This document shows, one piece after another, positions 1-9,456 of a DNA stretch of 54,328 nucleotides; position 1 is the stretch's first letter; each line of letters starts with the position of its first letter. The translations under genes and the position numbers were made by a program. The DNA comes from CAYNJF01 sp964397555 (lineage in GTDB: Bacteria; Pseudomonadota; Gammaproteobacteria; Berkiellales; Berkiellaceae): assembly GCA_964397555.1 (NCBI GenBank), contig CAYNJF010000016.1, forward strand, positions 1 through 54,328, written 5' to 3'. The notes under the pieces are model-generated. The model was not told where the DNA came from. It saw only the letters and a list, made by a program, of their open reading frames with translations, and made no database searches.

Positions 1-60
1 GGGGTTAGCTAAACCCGAAAAATCTTGTTTGTGATTTGCTGAATGATATAAAAAGCAAAA

Positions 61-84
61 GGCCTGAATCTCAGGCCTTTTTTT
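61..84. terminator. Bidirectional intrinsic terminator
   Basis: A perfect 7-bp stem (GGCCTGA, loop ATC, TCAGGCC) is followed on the plus strand by a run of T. It is preceded by an A-rich run, so the minus strand also gives a U-tract. It lies just past the stop of the minus-strand gene ending at 94 and can also stop transcription entering from the left edge. Confidence 0.85.
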
Positions 85-93
85 ATGGGTTTC

Positions 94-1944
94 CTATGGC
101 TTTTTTCTCAGAGCTGGCCCTTTCTTTGCTGATTGTCCAGGCTGAGTGGTCGGTGGATATGATGGGCCCTCTCCACCAGGCAAATGAGAATAGAAAAGCC
201 CGGTTTGATTTTCTAATTCGGGGGCTTTTGAGGCAACGATGACTGAGCCATCCCCATCAATCCTTAACTCATGAGTATTTTCTTTCAATTGCTCTGTTAG
301 TTCCAACATGGGTTTTTTCGCCAGTGCTTTGAAACTGACAATGTGGTCTTGGTTTCCAGAAGCATAATGGTTTGCCATGATTTGAACATAGTGAGGCAAC
401 AAGACGTCAAAGGTCTGTCTCAGCGCCATCAATTGTGTCATTGATTTTGCCTTATCTGAAAACACCTGGCGGGCTTGTTCGAGCTCTTTAAGCGATTCGG
501 CCATGAGATTACTTTGTGCATCAATTTCATGGAACGCGGATACTAACCCAGTACCTACCCCATCTACACCCATCTCTTGAGAATAATGCTTGCTCAACTC
601 TTTCATCATGTTGGAGAAGACAGCCGGCAAATACGTTGGTGTTGCAAATCCTCGCTCTCCCATGACAACAAGTTCAGCCCTGGTGGCATCAATCTGGCTT
701 TGCTCATAGCAGTCCTTAACGATTTTTACTTGCTCTGGCTTATGCAAGCGCAACATGGCACACATGTGTGTCAGTAATAGTTCCTTAGCATTATCTTTGA
801 TAAGAGAATAAGTCCCATCATCCTCAAGAGCCTCAACGGGTGGGCTTTGTTCGCTAAGTAGACCTAAACTTATCCCACGAGCCCTTAAATAAGATAGATA
901 TAGCTCATCAGCGCAGTTGGGCGCGATATCATTGTCCACTAAGCTTTCGAGCACATCATTGAGATGGCGCATGTTCGAATAGGTCACCTCATCCAAATAG
1001 AGTGATCCTTTTGGGTTGATTTGACCTTGAAAGCCGGCCACATTCAGCGTCCAATAATCACGCCAGAAAACAAATCCATCGATTGAAACGTCTAGCTCAC
1101 CAGATTGTTTTTTATTAAAAAGCTCAACATACCCATTACCGTTACACTCTGTGTATAGCATGTGGCGATAATGACGTTTGGAGGCAAACGCACTTTGTAG
1201 CCACCCCGATAACAGCCCATGGTATGGGCGATCAGTTTCATTAAACAGATCAGCAATGACTGGGAAAACTTGTTTTGCCACATGAATGTCTTTAAAGACA
1301 TGGGCCATAAATTCAACCGAGTCGATTGGGTACTGATCTTCACCTAACAATGCATCGGCTCTTTTTCTTGCCTGCGGGGTCAATGTGACCATAGCAACAA
1401 GGGTGGCCGCCTTAAGCGCTCTTAAATAGAGATAACCAACCTCATCATTCATGGTTCTCAGCTTCAATGGCCTGGCAAGTTGTAAAAAGCTATCCAAAGA
1501 AAGTTTTCTATCTTCGGGCTGAGCTTGGACAAATTGCTCATAAGCACCTTCATCGCCTTGGCACAACAATCGCAATGAGTTCAAACTTGCCATGGTGCGA
1601 TTTAACTGCATATATTGCCAATCTTGTGGATCAAAGATCTTATCTTCTTTAGCCTTTAAGGCCACTTCTGGGCTGACATCTAATGAGGCAAAGCGCCAAG
1701 ATAATTGTTCAGCCTCAGGTTTAGTTAAAGACAATAAATTAAAATGCGCCAGGTTCAGAGCAGGACCCTGAACTTCAGACTGCGAGGATTCGCTCGCTTG
1801 GCTTGCTGAGAAAGAATCATCACCGCCAAAGCGAAGAATCTCCTCATAAAAAACTGTGGCAGCGTGGTTTTGAATGTCTTGTACGATTTCTTCTTGGGTT
1901 TTCATATCAGCTAAGGCCTGTTTGATGCGTTCGTAGTCGCTCAT
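94..1944 (-). CDS. Uncharacterised 616-residue soluble protein
   Basis: I do not recognise this protein. No signal peptide or membrane segment is visible. The sequence is mostly helical in character, with a Ser-rich linker near residues 48-60 and a Pro/Lys-rich tail over the last 30 residues. An in-frame TTG nine codons upstream (1971) has a possible AAGG before it, but the ATG at 1944 beginning MSDYERIKQAL gives a more natural N-terminus, so it was chosen. The gene stands alone between a terminator at its 3' end and the divergent nhaA. Size, lack of domains and a disordered basic tail would fit a secreted effector as well as a cytoplasmic protein, but nothing in the sequence decides this. 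Confidence 0.75.
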   Translation of the reverse strand: MSDYERIKQALADMKTQEEIVQDIQNHAATVFYEEILRFGGDDSFSASQASESSQSEVQGPALNLAHFNLLSLTKPEAEQLSWRFASLDVSPEVALKAKEDKIFDPQDWQYMQLNRTMASLNSLRLLCQGDEGAYEQFVQAQPEDRKLSLDSFLQLARPLKLRTMNDEVGYLYLRALKAATLVAMVTLTPQARKRADALLGEDQYPIDSVEFMAHVFKDIHVAKQVFPVIADLFNETDRPYHGLLSGWLQSAFASKRHYRHMLYTECNGNGYVELFNKKQSGELDVSIDGFVFWRDYWTLNVAGFQGQINPKGSLYLDEVTYSNMRHLNDVLESLVDNDIAPNCADELYLSYLRARGISLGLLSEQSPPVEALEDDGTYSLIKDNAKELLLTHMCAMLRLHKPEQVKIVKDCYEQSQIDATRAELVVMGERGFATPTYLPAVFSNMMKELSKHYSQEMGVDGVGTGLVSAFHEIDAQSNLMAESLKELEQARQVFSDKAKSMTQLMALRQTFDVLLPHYVQIMANHYASGNQDHIVSFKALAKKPMLELTEQLKENTHELRIDGDGSVIVASKAPELENQTGLFYSHLPGGEGPSYPPTTQPGQSAKKGPALRKKP

Positions 1945-2074
1945 AGTAATACTTATGACGCGGCGTAGCAAAACCTTAAGACCAGTTATCCATTTAACTG
2001 CCCAAAGAAAAATAAAACATCTATATTCTCATGAGGTATACTAGTTCGCATGTTTAACATCAGGGAAGAGTGAC

Positions 2075-3271
2075 ATGGCTTCTAATATGATCAAGGATTT
2101 TTTCAAGCTTGAATCCGCCTCTGGGATATTGCTTGGGATTTCTGCCATTGCAGCATTATTGTTCAAAAATTCTATTTTCCATGACCAATATGAATTGCTT
2201 TTGACCACCAAAGTCGTCGTGGCCATTGGTGAGTTTAATATTGATAAGCCCTTATTGCTTTGGGTTAACGATGGATTGATGGCCATATTCTTTTTGCTGG
2301 TAGGCCTTGAGATTAAACGAGAGATTTTAGAAGGCCAACTATCCAAGCGTGATCAAATCGCACTTCCTGGCATCGCCGCCTTTGGCGGTATTTTGGTGCC
2401 CGCCCTATTCTACGTTTACTTTAACTATTCCACCCCTGAATCTTTGGGGGGATGGGCCATCCCTGCAGCCACCGACATTGCGTTTGCTTTAGGGATTTTA
2501 ATGATCTTAGGTTCAAGAGTTCATGAAAATCTAAAAATCTGCCTACTGGCCATTGCCATCATGGATGACTTGGCGGCAATCATTATCATTGCTTTGTTCT
2601 ATACCAAACAATTATCCGTGTTCTCGTTGTTGGCAAGTGTTTCAGGTATTTTAGGGCTTGCTTGGCTCAATTATCGAGGGGTTAAAAAGCTCACGCCCTA
2701 CATGATCATCGGTACCTTTGTTTGGGTATGCGTCCTAAAATCAGGCGTGCATGCTACCCTCGCAGGTGTGGTGCTTGCCTTGTTTATTCCACTTAATACT
2801 GATGATCCTAAAGTCAAACCTCTTAAAGTTTTGGAGCATGAACTTCACCCATGGGTTGCCTTCGGTATATTACCTATTTTTGCCTTTTGTAATGCTGGGG
2901 TCTCATTTGCTGGAGTCAACACCACTGTTTTATTACAACCAATTACCCTTGGAATCGCGACCGGCCTATTCTTTGGTAAACAAATTGGGGTTATGGGCTT
3001 TACTCTATTAGGCTGTGCACTCAAAATTTGTAAATTGCCCAATCATGTCACTTGGCGCCAATATTACGGCATGGCGTGCATTACCGGGGTTGGTTTTACG
3101 ATGAGTTTGTTCATCGGTACGCTTGCCTTCGACCAAGTTGAACAACAAACAGCGGTTCGCCTTGGTGTATTGCTCGGCTCCTTTTGTGCCGGTGTCTTAG
3201 GTTACTGCATCTTAAGATTCTCCAAAGCCCCCAAAGAGGTGGACAATGGAGCGCAAACAGAAACCGCTTAG
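2075..3271 (+). CDS. nhaA: Na+/H+ antiporter NhaA
   Basis: This inner-membrane antiporter exports Na+ (or Li+) in exchange for protons and supports pH and salt homeostasis. At 398 residues it matches the usual NhaA length, with about a dozen hydrophobic segments. Family landmarks are visible: the WVNDGLMAIFFLLVGLEIKRE block in the second to third helices, AATDIAFALGIL around residue 130, and IMDDLAAIIIIA around residue 163, which carries the two adjacent aspartates of the ion-binding site. The start ATG follows an AGGGAAGAG purine stretch. No nhaR regulator is adjacent. A strong bidirectional terminator follows directly, so the gene is probably monocistronic. Confidence 0.97.
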   Translation: MASNMIKDFFKLESASGILLGISAIAALLFKNSIFHDQYELLLTTKVVVAIGEFNIDKPLLLWVNDGLMAIFFLLVGLEIKREILEGQLSKRDQIALPGIAAFGGILVPALFYVYFNYSTPESLGGWAIPAATDIAFALGILMILGSRVHENLKICLLAIAIMDDLAAIIIIALFYTKQLSVFSLLASVSGILGLAWLNYRGVKKLTPYMIIGTFVWVCVLKSGVHATLAGVVLALFIPLNTDDPKVKPLKVLEHELHPWVAFGILPIFAFCNAGVSFAGVNTTVLLQPITLGIATGLFFGKQIGVMGFTLLGCALKICKLPNHVTWRQYYGMACITGVGFTMSLFIGTLAFDQVEQQTAVRLGVLLGSFCAGVLGYCILRFSKAPKEVDNGAQTETA

Positions 3272-3292
3272 ATAAAAGGATGTCTCAAAAAA

Positions 3293-3318
3293 GCCTAGTC
3301 TTGACTAGGCTTTTTTTT
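3293..3318. terminator. Bidirectional terminator, nhaA / cryptochrome
   Basis: An 8-bp perfect stem GCCTAGTC-TT-GACTAGGC is flanked by six A on the left and eight T on the right, so it can terminate both convergent genes. The stop codon of the minus-strand cryptochrome gene (3305-3307) lies inside the stem. Confidence 0.9.
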
Positions 3319-4558
3319 GCAGCCAATAATCGATGTATTCACGATTTGGATCATACATCGATTGTTGTTTCTCAATATTGAACATGCGTGAGCGTGGATC
3401 ATTTCCGACACCAGCAAGGTAAGCCCAATTGCCCCAATTACTGGCAACGTCATAGTCAAGCAGCTTGGACTCAAAATAAGACGCACCTTTTCGCCAATCT
3501 TGGTTAAGGTTGTGAACCAAAAAGCTAGCCACATTTTGTCGACCACGATTTGACATATAGCCGGTTTGATTCAGCTCAATCATGTTCGCATCCACAAAAT
3601 CAACGCCGGTGCTACCGCTAGCCCATCGCTCGAATGACTGAAGCTTATCCTCAAACGTGTTTTCAACGCCTAATAGCCCTCCCTTATGAAAAAGCTTGTT
3701 TTGATGCACCTCTAACGTAAATCGAAAGAAATCGCGCCATAGAAGCTCAAAGATGACCCAATAAGTAGACTCGTTGGCCACAACGTTGGCTTCAAATTCA
3801 CGTATTTGAGTGTACAGCCAGGCAGCACTTAATTGCCCATGAGCAAGCCAAGGGCTAAATTTCGTGGAAAAATCGAAGCCTAACAATTGATTTCTGGTTT
3901 TTTTGTACGTCTTAATGGTTTGGTTATCGAAGATGTAGCGCCTCACATGCTCAAGCGCACCAGATTCCCCAGGACAAACCAACATCGATTCACCAGATAC
4001 CTGTTTGAGACGGTGTTGTTCCAACGCTTTATCAACGATTAAGGCTTGCGTGTTGATGTTGTATTCGCGCTTGATTTCGCTCGGCCATGTGGCTTTGGCT
4101 TCCACTTTATGACGAAACTTAGTAAACACCTTTGGGTGTTTAGCTAAATCGTAGCCCAAGGCATCAGGCTGTAAGAGCGTGTTTGCCCAAATGGTTTTAA
4201 TGGTCATATCAGGAAACTTGGATTGTATTTGATTTAAGACGCTTTTTTCTTCAAAGGCTGGCGGATGTTCGGTGATGATGGTATGAATATCATTGGCATG
4301 AATCACTTTGCCTAAGAGAGTGACAGGGTCGCCTTCAAACAGCTCAAGCGTATGCCCCATGGACGATAACTGCTTTTTAAAATCAAGCCAGCCATGGCGA
4401 GAAAAATCGCAATACTGTGGGCTGCGCTTTGGATACCCATGGACCAAATTTTGCCAAGCGGTGTCGACGATGGCAATGAGGCTACAAGGGGTGGTTCCTA
4501 AAGCGTCTAAAATAGGGTTGTCTGTGATTCTAGGAGTTGACGTAAAATAGGCAAGCAT
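3305..4558 (-). CDS. DASH-family cryptochrome / photolyase-like flavoprotein
   Basis: A cryptochrome/photolyase-family protein expected to bind FAD and an antenna cofactor. DASH members repair CPDs mainly in single-stranded DNA and may act in blue-light sensing. The C-terminal half has the DASH hallmarks: STKFSPWLAHGQLS, then NQTGYMSNRGRQNVASFL, then DYDVASNWGNWAYLAGVG and DPRSRMFN, which form the FAD pocket. The N-terminal alpha/beta domain is shorter and more divergent than in typical members; 417 residues is slightly under the 430-500 usual for bacterial DASH proteins. The ATG start has AGAGGA about 14 bases upstream. A separate class I photolyase lies at 23785, so this gene is probably not the main CPD repair enzyme. 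Confidence 0.9.
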   Translation of the reverse strand: MLAYFTSTPRITDNPILDALGTTPCSLIAIVDTAWQNLVHGYPKRSPQYCDFSRHGWLDFKKQLSSMGHTLELFEGDPVTLLGKVIHANDIHTIITEHPPAFEEKSVLNQIQSKFPDMTIKTIWANTLLQPDALGYDLAKHPKVFTKFRHKVEAKATWPSEIKREYNINTQALIVDKALEQHRLKQVSGESMLVCPGESGALEHVRRYIFDNQTIKTYKKTRNQLLGFDFSTKFSPWLAHGQLSAAWLYTQIREFEANVVANESTYWVIFELLWRDFFRFTLEVHQNKLFHKGGLLGVENTFEDKLQSFERWASGSTGVDFVDANMIELNQTGYMSNRGRQNVASFLVHNLNQDWRKGASYFESKLLDYDVASNWGNWAYLAGVGNDPRSRMFNIEKQQSMYDPNREYIDYWLQKKA

Positions 4559-4669
4559 CGATGTTCAAGTCCTCTTAGAGTGATTCATGCTTAATTTAAG
4601 TGTTCATGATTTGTCAGCTTTTCAAAGGGGTGGCTTTCTAATAATGACAGATAAAACATTGAGGTTATT

Positions 4670-5242
4670 ATGGCGTACTTAGATAGACACTGCCACCAAT
4701 GTGGCCAAAAGACCATGGTCCTGAAAGTCCCAAGCAGGGACACCCTTGAGCGAAAAGTCTGCGAAACTTGCGATACGGTCCTTTATGAAAATCCCAAAGT
4801 AGTGGTCGGTGTCATATGCGAACACGAGGGCAAACTGTTGTTATGTCGACGAGCCATTGAGCCGCAAGTGGGTTTGTGGACCTATCCTGCTGGGTTTTTA
4901 GAGCTCAACGAAAGCACGCAAGACGGAGCAGCTCGTGAAGCCATGGAAGAAGCGAATGCTCATATTGAAATTGACTATTTGGTGGGCCATTACTCTTTAA
5001 CGCACATCAATCAAGTCCATTTAATCTATTACGCAAACATGACAAAGCCGGATTATCATTCCGGGGATGAGTCCTTAGAAGTTGAGCTGATGGCCATTGA
5101 AGATATTCCTTGGGATGAACTCGCGTTTCCAGTCATTCGGTGGTCACTTAAAGCCTTTTTAAATCAAAAAGCCCATGGCCACCAACACGTTGACTCTAAA
5201 ACGTGCTCGGTGCCTCTTGAACAAGCTTGGGATATCGAATGA
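4670..5242 (+). CDS. Nudix hydrolase with N-terminal zinc ribbon
   Basis: Nudix enzymes cleave nucleoside diphosphates linked to another moiety; zinc-ribbon members include NADH and ADP-ribose pyrophosphatases. Residues 8-35 contain two Cys pairs (CHQCGQK and CETC) that form the zinc ribbon. The Nudix box runs from about residue 82: GFLELNESTQDGAAREAMEE, which keeps the G-x5-E-x7-RE-x2-EE pattern, although the usual Gly after EE is Asn. A GAGG sits six bases before the ATG. The stop codon overlaps the start of the SGNH hydrolase gene, so the two are translationally coupled. The substrate cannot be assigned from sequence. Confidence 0.93.
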   Translation: MAYLDRHCHQCGQKTMVLKVPSRDTLERKVCETCDTVLYENPKVVVGVICEHEGKLLLCRRAIEPQVGLWTYPAGFLELNESTQDGAAREAMEEANAHIEIDYLVGHYSLTHINQVHLIYYANMTKPDYHSGDESLEVELMAIEDIPWDELAFPVIRWSLKAFLNQKAHGHQHVDSKTCSVPLEQAWDIE

Positions 5243-5937
5243 TGGAAACCCTGTTGAAAGTATGTTTTGCTCCTATTCTCATTAAGCAAGGAAAATCGCT
5301 AAAGAAATCTATCCCTAGGCTCCAACCTCCAAGTTATCCGTCGCATGCTTTGAGTGAGGACGATGAATTAAGGGTTCTGCTAGTTGGTGACTCCTCTGGC
5401 ATTGGCGTTGGTGCAGATGAGTTTGATCAAACGTTGATTGCTCAAACCATTCGCGCACTTGAACCTCGAAAGGTGGGTTGGCAAGTTGAGGCAGTCTCTG
5501 GCCATACCACGGATGATGCCCTAGCGCAGCTCAAGAGGGCCAATCGAGGCAATTTCCAAGTGGCCATTACGGCTCTTGGTGTCAATGATGTCACATCATC
5601 GTTAGGGCTCAGTGCCTGGCTTGAACAAACACAAGCGTTATGGGATCTACTCATGGATGAATTTGGTGTGCAACAAATCATCGTCTCTGGACTCCCTCCT
5701 CTAGGCTCTTTTCCCACGCTTAGGCCTCCGTTGCAGTGGTACTTAAAAGCAAGAGAAGATAACTTTAATCATGGCTTGGCTCGCCTTGTTGATGATCAGG
5801 ATAACGCAAAGCTTGTAGAATTAGGATTTGATGCGGATGCAACGCACATGGCAAGCGATGGCTTCCATCCAGGGCCCTATATCTATCAGTTATGGGGGCA
5901 ATCCATCGCTGAGCTCATAAATGACATCGCTCCCTAA
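5239..5937 (+). CDS. SGNH/GDSL-type esterase-lipase
   Basis: A hydrolase of the SGNH fold with all four conserved blocks in order: GDSS (nucleophile Ser) near residue 52, a Gly in the second block, GVND near residue 114, and DGFHPG near residue 215, which provides the Asp/His pair. The likely substrate is an acyl ester or lysophospholipid. No cleavable signal peptide is evident, though the N-terminus is mildly hydrophobic and could anchor it. The start is the ATG that overlaps the upstream Nudix stop (ATGATG); a TTG four codons earlier is less likely. Cotranscription with the Nudix gene is almost certain. Confidence 0.9.
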   Translation: MMETLLKVCFAPILIKQGKSLKKSIPRLQPPSYPSHALSEDDELRVLLVGDSSGIGVGADEFDQTLIAQTIRALEPRKVGWQVEAVSGHTTDDALAQLKRANRGNFQVAITALGVNDVTSSLGLSAWLEQTQALWDLLMDEFGVQQIIVSGLPPLGSFPTLRPPLQWYLKAREDNFNHGLARLVDDQDNAKLVELGFDADATHMASDGFHPGPYIYQLWGQSIAELINDIAP

Positions 5938-5944
5938 AAATATA

Positions 5945-5973
5945 CATGGCTAGGGGCTTCCCCCCTAGCCATG
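5945..5973. terminator. Bidirectional stem-loop terminator
   Basis: A 12-bp perfect stem (CATGGCTAGGGG pairing with CCCCTAGCCATG, 5-base loop) lies between two convergent genes. The minus-strand side is followed by TATATTTTT, a usable U-tract; the plus-strand side is weaker. Confidence 0.8.
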
Positions 5974-5978
5974 CTGGT

Positions 5979-7133
5979 TTAATTTAGTTTAGGTTTTGGC
6001 CTTGGCTGATGGCCATCAGTTGGATTGTCTTGCACTTGCATCCCAGCTCGTCCATACAAAAAGGTCATAACGCGCCCCTCTTGGACGGTGTCCCGTCTAC
6101 GGTGAAAGACTGGCAACTGACCTTCTGGGATTTGTTCCAAGCTTTGTTCGATACTCCCTTTTGCAAGGGTGTAATACGGAGTTAAAATTGGCTCATTTCT
6201 TCCTCTTAGAATCGAGCTTGATATAAAATTCATCCAAGTGCTTTGGGTAAATCGCGATTTAACATAAAAGCCAAGCTCACTGAGAAATGGGTTCACCTTT
6301 TCAGGAGAAAGGCTGAACTGATAGTCCTCAGTATTCGATTTCAAGGCACGATTGACGACAAGACCTTGTCGTGTGCTGTACTTAAAGCTTGTTAGGATTT
6401 CACTCTCATCACTTAAAAGTTGATTTAAAGAATCAAATAGAGCCCTGATGGAACTCTCACTCAAATACATGGTGAGGCCTTCCGCCACTACGAGCGTTTT
6501 CTTCGTTGGATCAAACCCAACATGATTCAATTTATCGATTAGGTTATCTTGGGTTAAATCGCTGTCGATGAGATGAAAATTATCCTCCACGTGCAAACTT
6601 TTAAGCGTTGCGTCTATACGAAGACTTAGTGGTTTTTCAAAGGTAACATCCTTAGCGATGCGTTCAAGGCAAGCGTGTTTGATGTCTCTGGTCAGACCGG
6701 TGTCTACCTCAAACACTTGAATCCCTTCAAAGCTTTGGGCGCTAATAAGACCCCTTGGATCATAACCGCCCCCTAGAATAAGAAGTTGCTCAGTGCCCTC
6801 TTCTTGAATGCTTTGCTGAATTTTCGACTTAACGGCTGCTTTTCGAGTGGTAATAAAAGAGTCATATCCGGTTTTAATAAGAGCCCAACTGATAAAACGC
6901 TGCATTGAATCTGGTAGCCTTGCGATAACAGACCAAAGCATAGTACCAAAGTTGCCACGCTTGGGGGTCATACGCGTTGCGGTTTGATAAGCGATGTCTG
7001 TGAGACGAACATCCATGTCATCAAAGGTATCCGATAAACTTGGATCACGCCTTAGACTTCGAAGATGGGCCGCCATGACACTTAAAGCAGTAATGCTCGC
7101 TCTTTGACTATCCTTCTGGCTTACGGACTGCAT
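5979..7133 (-). CDS. Class I SAM-dependent methyltransferase, LCM (leucine carboxyl methyltransferase) family
   Basis: The protein resembles the bacterial branch of the leucine carboxyl methyltransferase fold, whose physiological substrates are mostly unknown. Visible signatures are the SAM-binding LLILGGGYDPRGL motif near residue 120, FEVDTG (acidic end of strand beta 2) near 143, and LVVAEGLTMYL near residue 215, a motif typical of this family. The start at 7133 (MQSVSQKDS) was chosen over upstream in-frame codons because AAGGAG sits nine bases before it. There is no signal peptide. The gene is monocistronic and ends at a strong hairpin. Some members act in natural-product methylation, but nothing nearby points to a substrate. 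Confidence 0.85.
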   Translation of the reverse strand: MQSVSQKDSQRASITALSVMAAHLRSLRRDPSLSDTFDDMDVRLTDIAYQTATRMTPKRGNFGTMLWSVIARLPDSMQRFISWALIKTGYDSFITTRKAAVKSKIQQSIQEEGTEQLLILGGGYDPRGLISAQSFEGIQVFEVDTGLTRDIKHACLERIAKDVTFEKPLSLRIDATLKSLHVEDNFHLIDSDLTQDNLIDKLNHVGFDPTKKTLVVAEGLTMYLSESSIRALFDSLNQLLSDESEILTSFKYSTRQGLVVNRALKSNTEDYQFSLSPEKVNPFLSELGFYVKSRFTQSTWMNFISSSILRGRNEPILTPYYTLAKGSIEQSLEQIPEGQLPVFHRRRDTVQEGRVMTFLYGRAGMQVQDNPTDGHQPRPKPKLN

Positions 7134-7358
7134 GTTATTCACTCCTTGTGTACCATATAAATGAGAGTAAGTATTCACTAACGACAATACTCTACTGTTT
7201 ATCATGCAGTCGAGCAATTAAACCGCAATAAGAATAGTTACTGGCTTAACATCATCGGGGAGGGCCGCCCTGGACCTTATGACGTTGTAAGCTACTGAGC
7301 TTCTATCCCTCGTTAAACAAGGCTGCTTGGCCGATAACATGATATTCGCTGAACGGGT

Positions 7359-8774
7359 ATGCTCATGACGCCTAAACCTCATTCAAGATTCTCAACGGCC
7401 TTTTTAGGCCAACCACTTCCTCCAGAAGAGCGACGTGTCCTTCTTGAAGACTTATTTGTCTTTGGAAAAGACAACCAAAGGCCTTATTTGATACGAATGA
7501 GCGTTCTGCTTGTGATATCCACACTGATTGCAACCTCAGGGCTTTTGGCCAATTCCGCGGCCGTCGTGATTGGCGCCATGTTGGTGGCGCCTATGATGAG
7601 ACCTGTGATGTCTTGCGGGGCCGCCATTACTCTTGGTTGGCCAAAGCGATTTTACCAGTCGGTTTATCTCGCTCTGGCTATGGCCGTTGCGGCGGTTGGG
7701 ATCTCAGCCATCATGGGGGCATTATCCCCTGATCTTATCTTTTTCTCTGAGCAAATCATGGCTCGTACCGTACCGACTTTTTATGACTTAGTGATTGCAT
7801 TGGCTGCCGGTGCAGGCGGTGCATACACCATGACAAGAAAAGAATCATCGGCCATACCAGGGGTTGCCATGGCGGTCGCCCTATTGCCACCTCTGGCTTC
7901 AACTGGGGTGTTGTTGGTCTACCTTGAGTATGATTTAGCGTTAAAGGCCTTTATTTTATTTGCCACGAACTTGGTGGCGATGGTTTTTGCAGCCTCCGTG
8001 ACCTTTCATTGCGTAGGCGTCAGACCCAACAACCCCAAACACAAGCATCGTTTGTTCACACGCAGCTATTATTCAATTTTCTTTCTTTTAATCTTTGTCA
8101 TCTCAGTACCCTTGTATTTTTACTCTCACGAAGTTTGGTATGATGCTATGTACAAAGCTTATAAATCTGAGGAGTTACAAGACTGGTTAAAGAAAAACCA
8201 GGCTCAGCTTATAGACGTCAAGATTGATATTCAAGAAGCTAAATTGTATCTAGACATCAAAGGGCCTAACCCACCCACTGGGATAGATGAGCTCTATGAC
8301 AACATTTATCAAGCTCGAGTGGAAAACATTGGCCGCACGGATCCTTTTTCAATCGAGGTAAATTGGACGCAAGCCTCAACGTTTACCTGGCCGATGAGTG
8401 CGATTGAAAAAGAAGACATAAGAGCACTGAAAACCGACTACAGCCAAATACTCATGAAGGATGAATGGCGCTGGGTAGGCACTCAATACACGGATGGTGA
8501 TTGGCTTAGGCCGGACAGCCTTGCTACCATCGATTTTAATTCGAGTGAAACAATGAGCGTTAACAGTTCATGTGGGATCAGTCCCGGTACCTATGAGTTA
8601 AATCAAGAGGTGCTGTTGATGAGCATCAAAGAAAACCAAGCCTGTGAGACGGACAAAAAAACCGAACGTTTTCTCATTGACTTAGATCTCTCTCAAGGGG
8701 TTACTTTGAATGAGGAGACCATCAACATTACGATTGAAGGTGGCATTATGTATTTTGAGAAGCACCATGAGTAA
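7359..8774 (+). CDS. DUF389 family membrane protein
   Basis: An integral membrane protein of the DUF389 family, function unknown. Residues about 45-235 hold at least five hydrophobic helices including the family-typical SAAVVIGAMLVAPMMRPV and AVALLPPLASTG segments. A sixth helix (YYSIFFLLIFVISVPLYFY, around 240) precedes a soluble C-terminal domain of about 210 residues that is acidic and probably periplasmic or cytosolic. The C-terminal extension is longer than in minimal members. Two ATG codons are possible (7359 and 7365). The 3' end overlaps the 2H phosphoesterase gene by eight bases, implying a coupled two-gene operon. Confidence 0.88.
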   Translation: MLMTPKPHSRFSTAFLGQPLPPEERRVLLEDLFVFGKDNQRPYLIRMSVLLVISTLIATSGLLANSAAVVIGAMLVAPMMRPVMSCGAAITLGWPKRFYQSVYLALAMAVAAVGISAIMGALSPDLIFFSEQIMARTVPTFYDLVIALAAGAGGAYTMTRKESSAIPGVAMAVALLPPLASTGVLLVYLEYDLALKAFILFATNLVAMVFAASVTFHCVGVRPNNPKHKHRLFTRSYYSIFFLLIFVISVPLYFYSHEVWYDAMYKAYKSEELQDWLKKNQAQLIDVKIDIQEAKLYLDIKGPNPPTGIDELYDNIYQARVENIGRTDPFSIEVNWTQASTFTWPMSAIEKEDIRALKTDYSQILMKDEWRWVGTQYTDGDWLRPDSLATIDFNSSETMSVNSSCGISPGTYELNQEVLLMSIKENQACETDKKTERFLIDLDLSQGVTLNEETINITIEGGIMYFEKHHE

Positions 8775-9327
8775 AGACACGAGTAAGACAGTCAATGTCT
8801 TTTTAGGACTCATGCCCGATTTGGAGGATGTGAACTCGTTAAATGCCTATCTGAATACGTTAAGAAAAAAAGAATCCATGTCTGGCTTTAACTGGCATGC
8901 CACAGAAGACCTTCACATTACCTTATTGTACTTTCCCAACTTGCCAGTCTCGATGATCGATTATTTAGAAAAATCCTTTCGAGCTACGATAAAAACACAT
9001 GCATTTGAAGTCAGCTTTTCTGAACTCGTTTTTTTTCATAGTGCGCTGGTCATGCGAGTCCAGCAAGTGAACCGTTTAAAAGAACTCAGAAGTGATTTTC
9101 TCTCATTACTGAGTGACAGCCAATGCATTGAATCAGACACCAGAGCGTTTAACCCTCACATGACCTTGGGGCGCATCAACGCCAAACAAGTAATCACCGA
9201 CGACATCATTGCCCTTAATGAGCCCCCTATGCCAACGGTTCGATTGAATCGAGCTTCTCTAATGATTGGAAAAGACAATCATCATTCTTGCTATCGACTC
9301 ATCAAATCATATCCATTCATCGAGTGA
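8767..9327 (+). CDS. 2H phosphoesterase superfamily protein (2'-5' RNA ligase / CPDase-like)
   Basis: The 2H fold hydrolyses or ligates 2',3'-cyclic or 2'-5' phosphodiester bonds in RNA or nucleotide metabolites. Both catalytic H-x-T motifs are present: DLHITLLYF near residue 50 and FNPHMTLGR near residue 133, at the spacing typical of ThpR-like proteins. The length of 186 residues also fits. The start at 8767 overlaps the end of the DUF389 gene, so the product is probably made by translational coupling. Which of the 2H activities it has cannot be read from the sequence. Confidence 0.88.
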   Translation: MSKDTSKTVNVFLGLMPDLEDVNSLNAYLNTLRKKESMSGFNWHATEDLHITLLYFPNLPVSMIDYLEKSFRATIKTHAFEVSFSELVFFHSALVMRVQQVNRLKELRSDFLSLLSDSQCIESDTRAFNPHMTLGRINAKQVITDDIIALNEPPMPTVRLNRASLMIGKDNHHSCYRLIKSYPFIE

Positions 9328-9456
9328 TACTGGCGATTTAGCTCAAATTCACTTATATTAACTGCAAAATATATCAGTGTTTTTACTTGGGATTTTTTTT
9401 CAGTGATTAATGAAAAAGACGATAATAAGTAAAAGCCGCACTTTTGAGAATGCAAG

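Noticed and set aside
7134..7358. GC-rich stretch with AGGGC-C-GCCCT symmetry in the gap before the DUF389 gene, considered as a tRNA or small RNA
   Set aside because: No cloverleaf or T-loop sequence can be formed and the stem is too short; it probably contains only divergent promoters.
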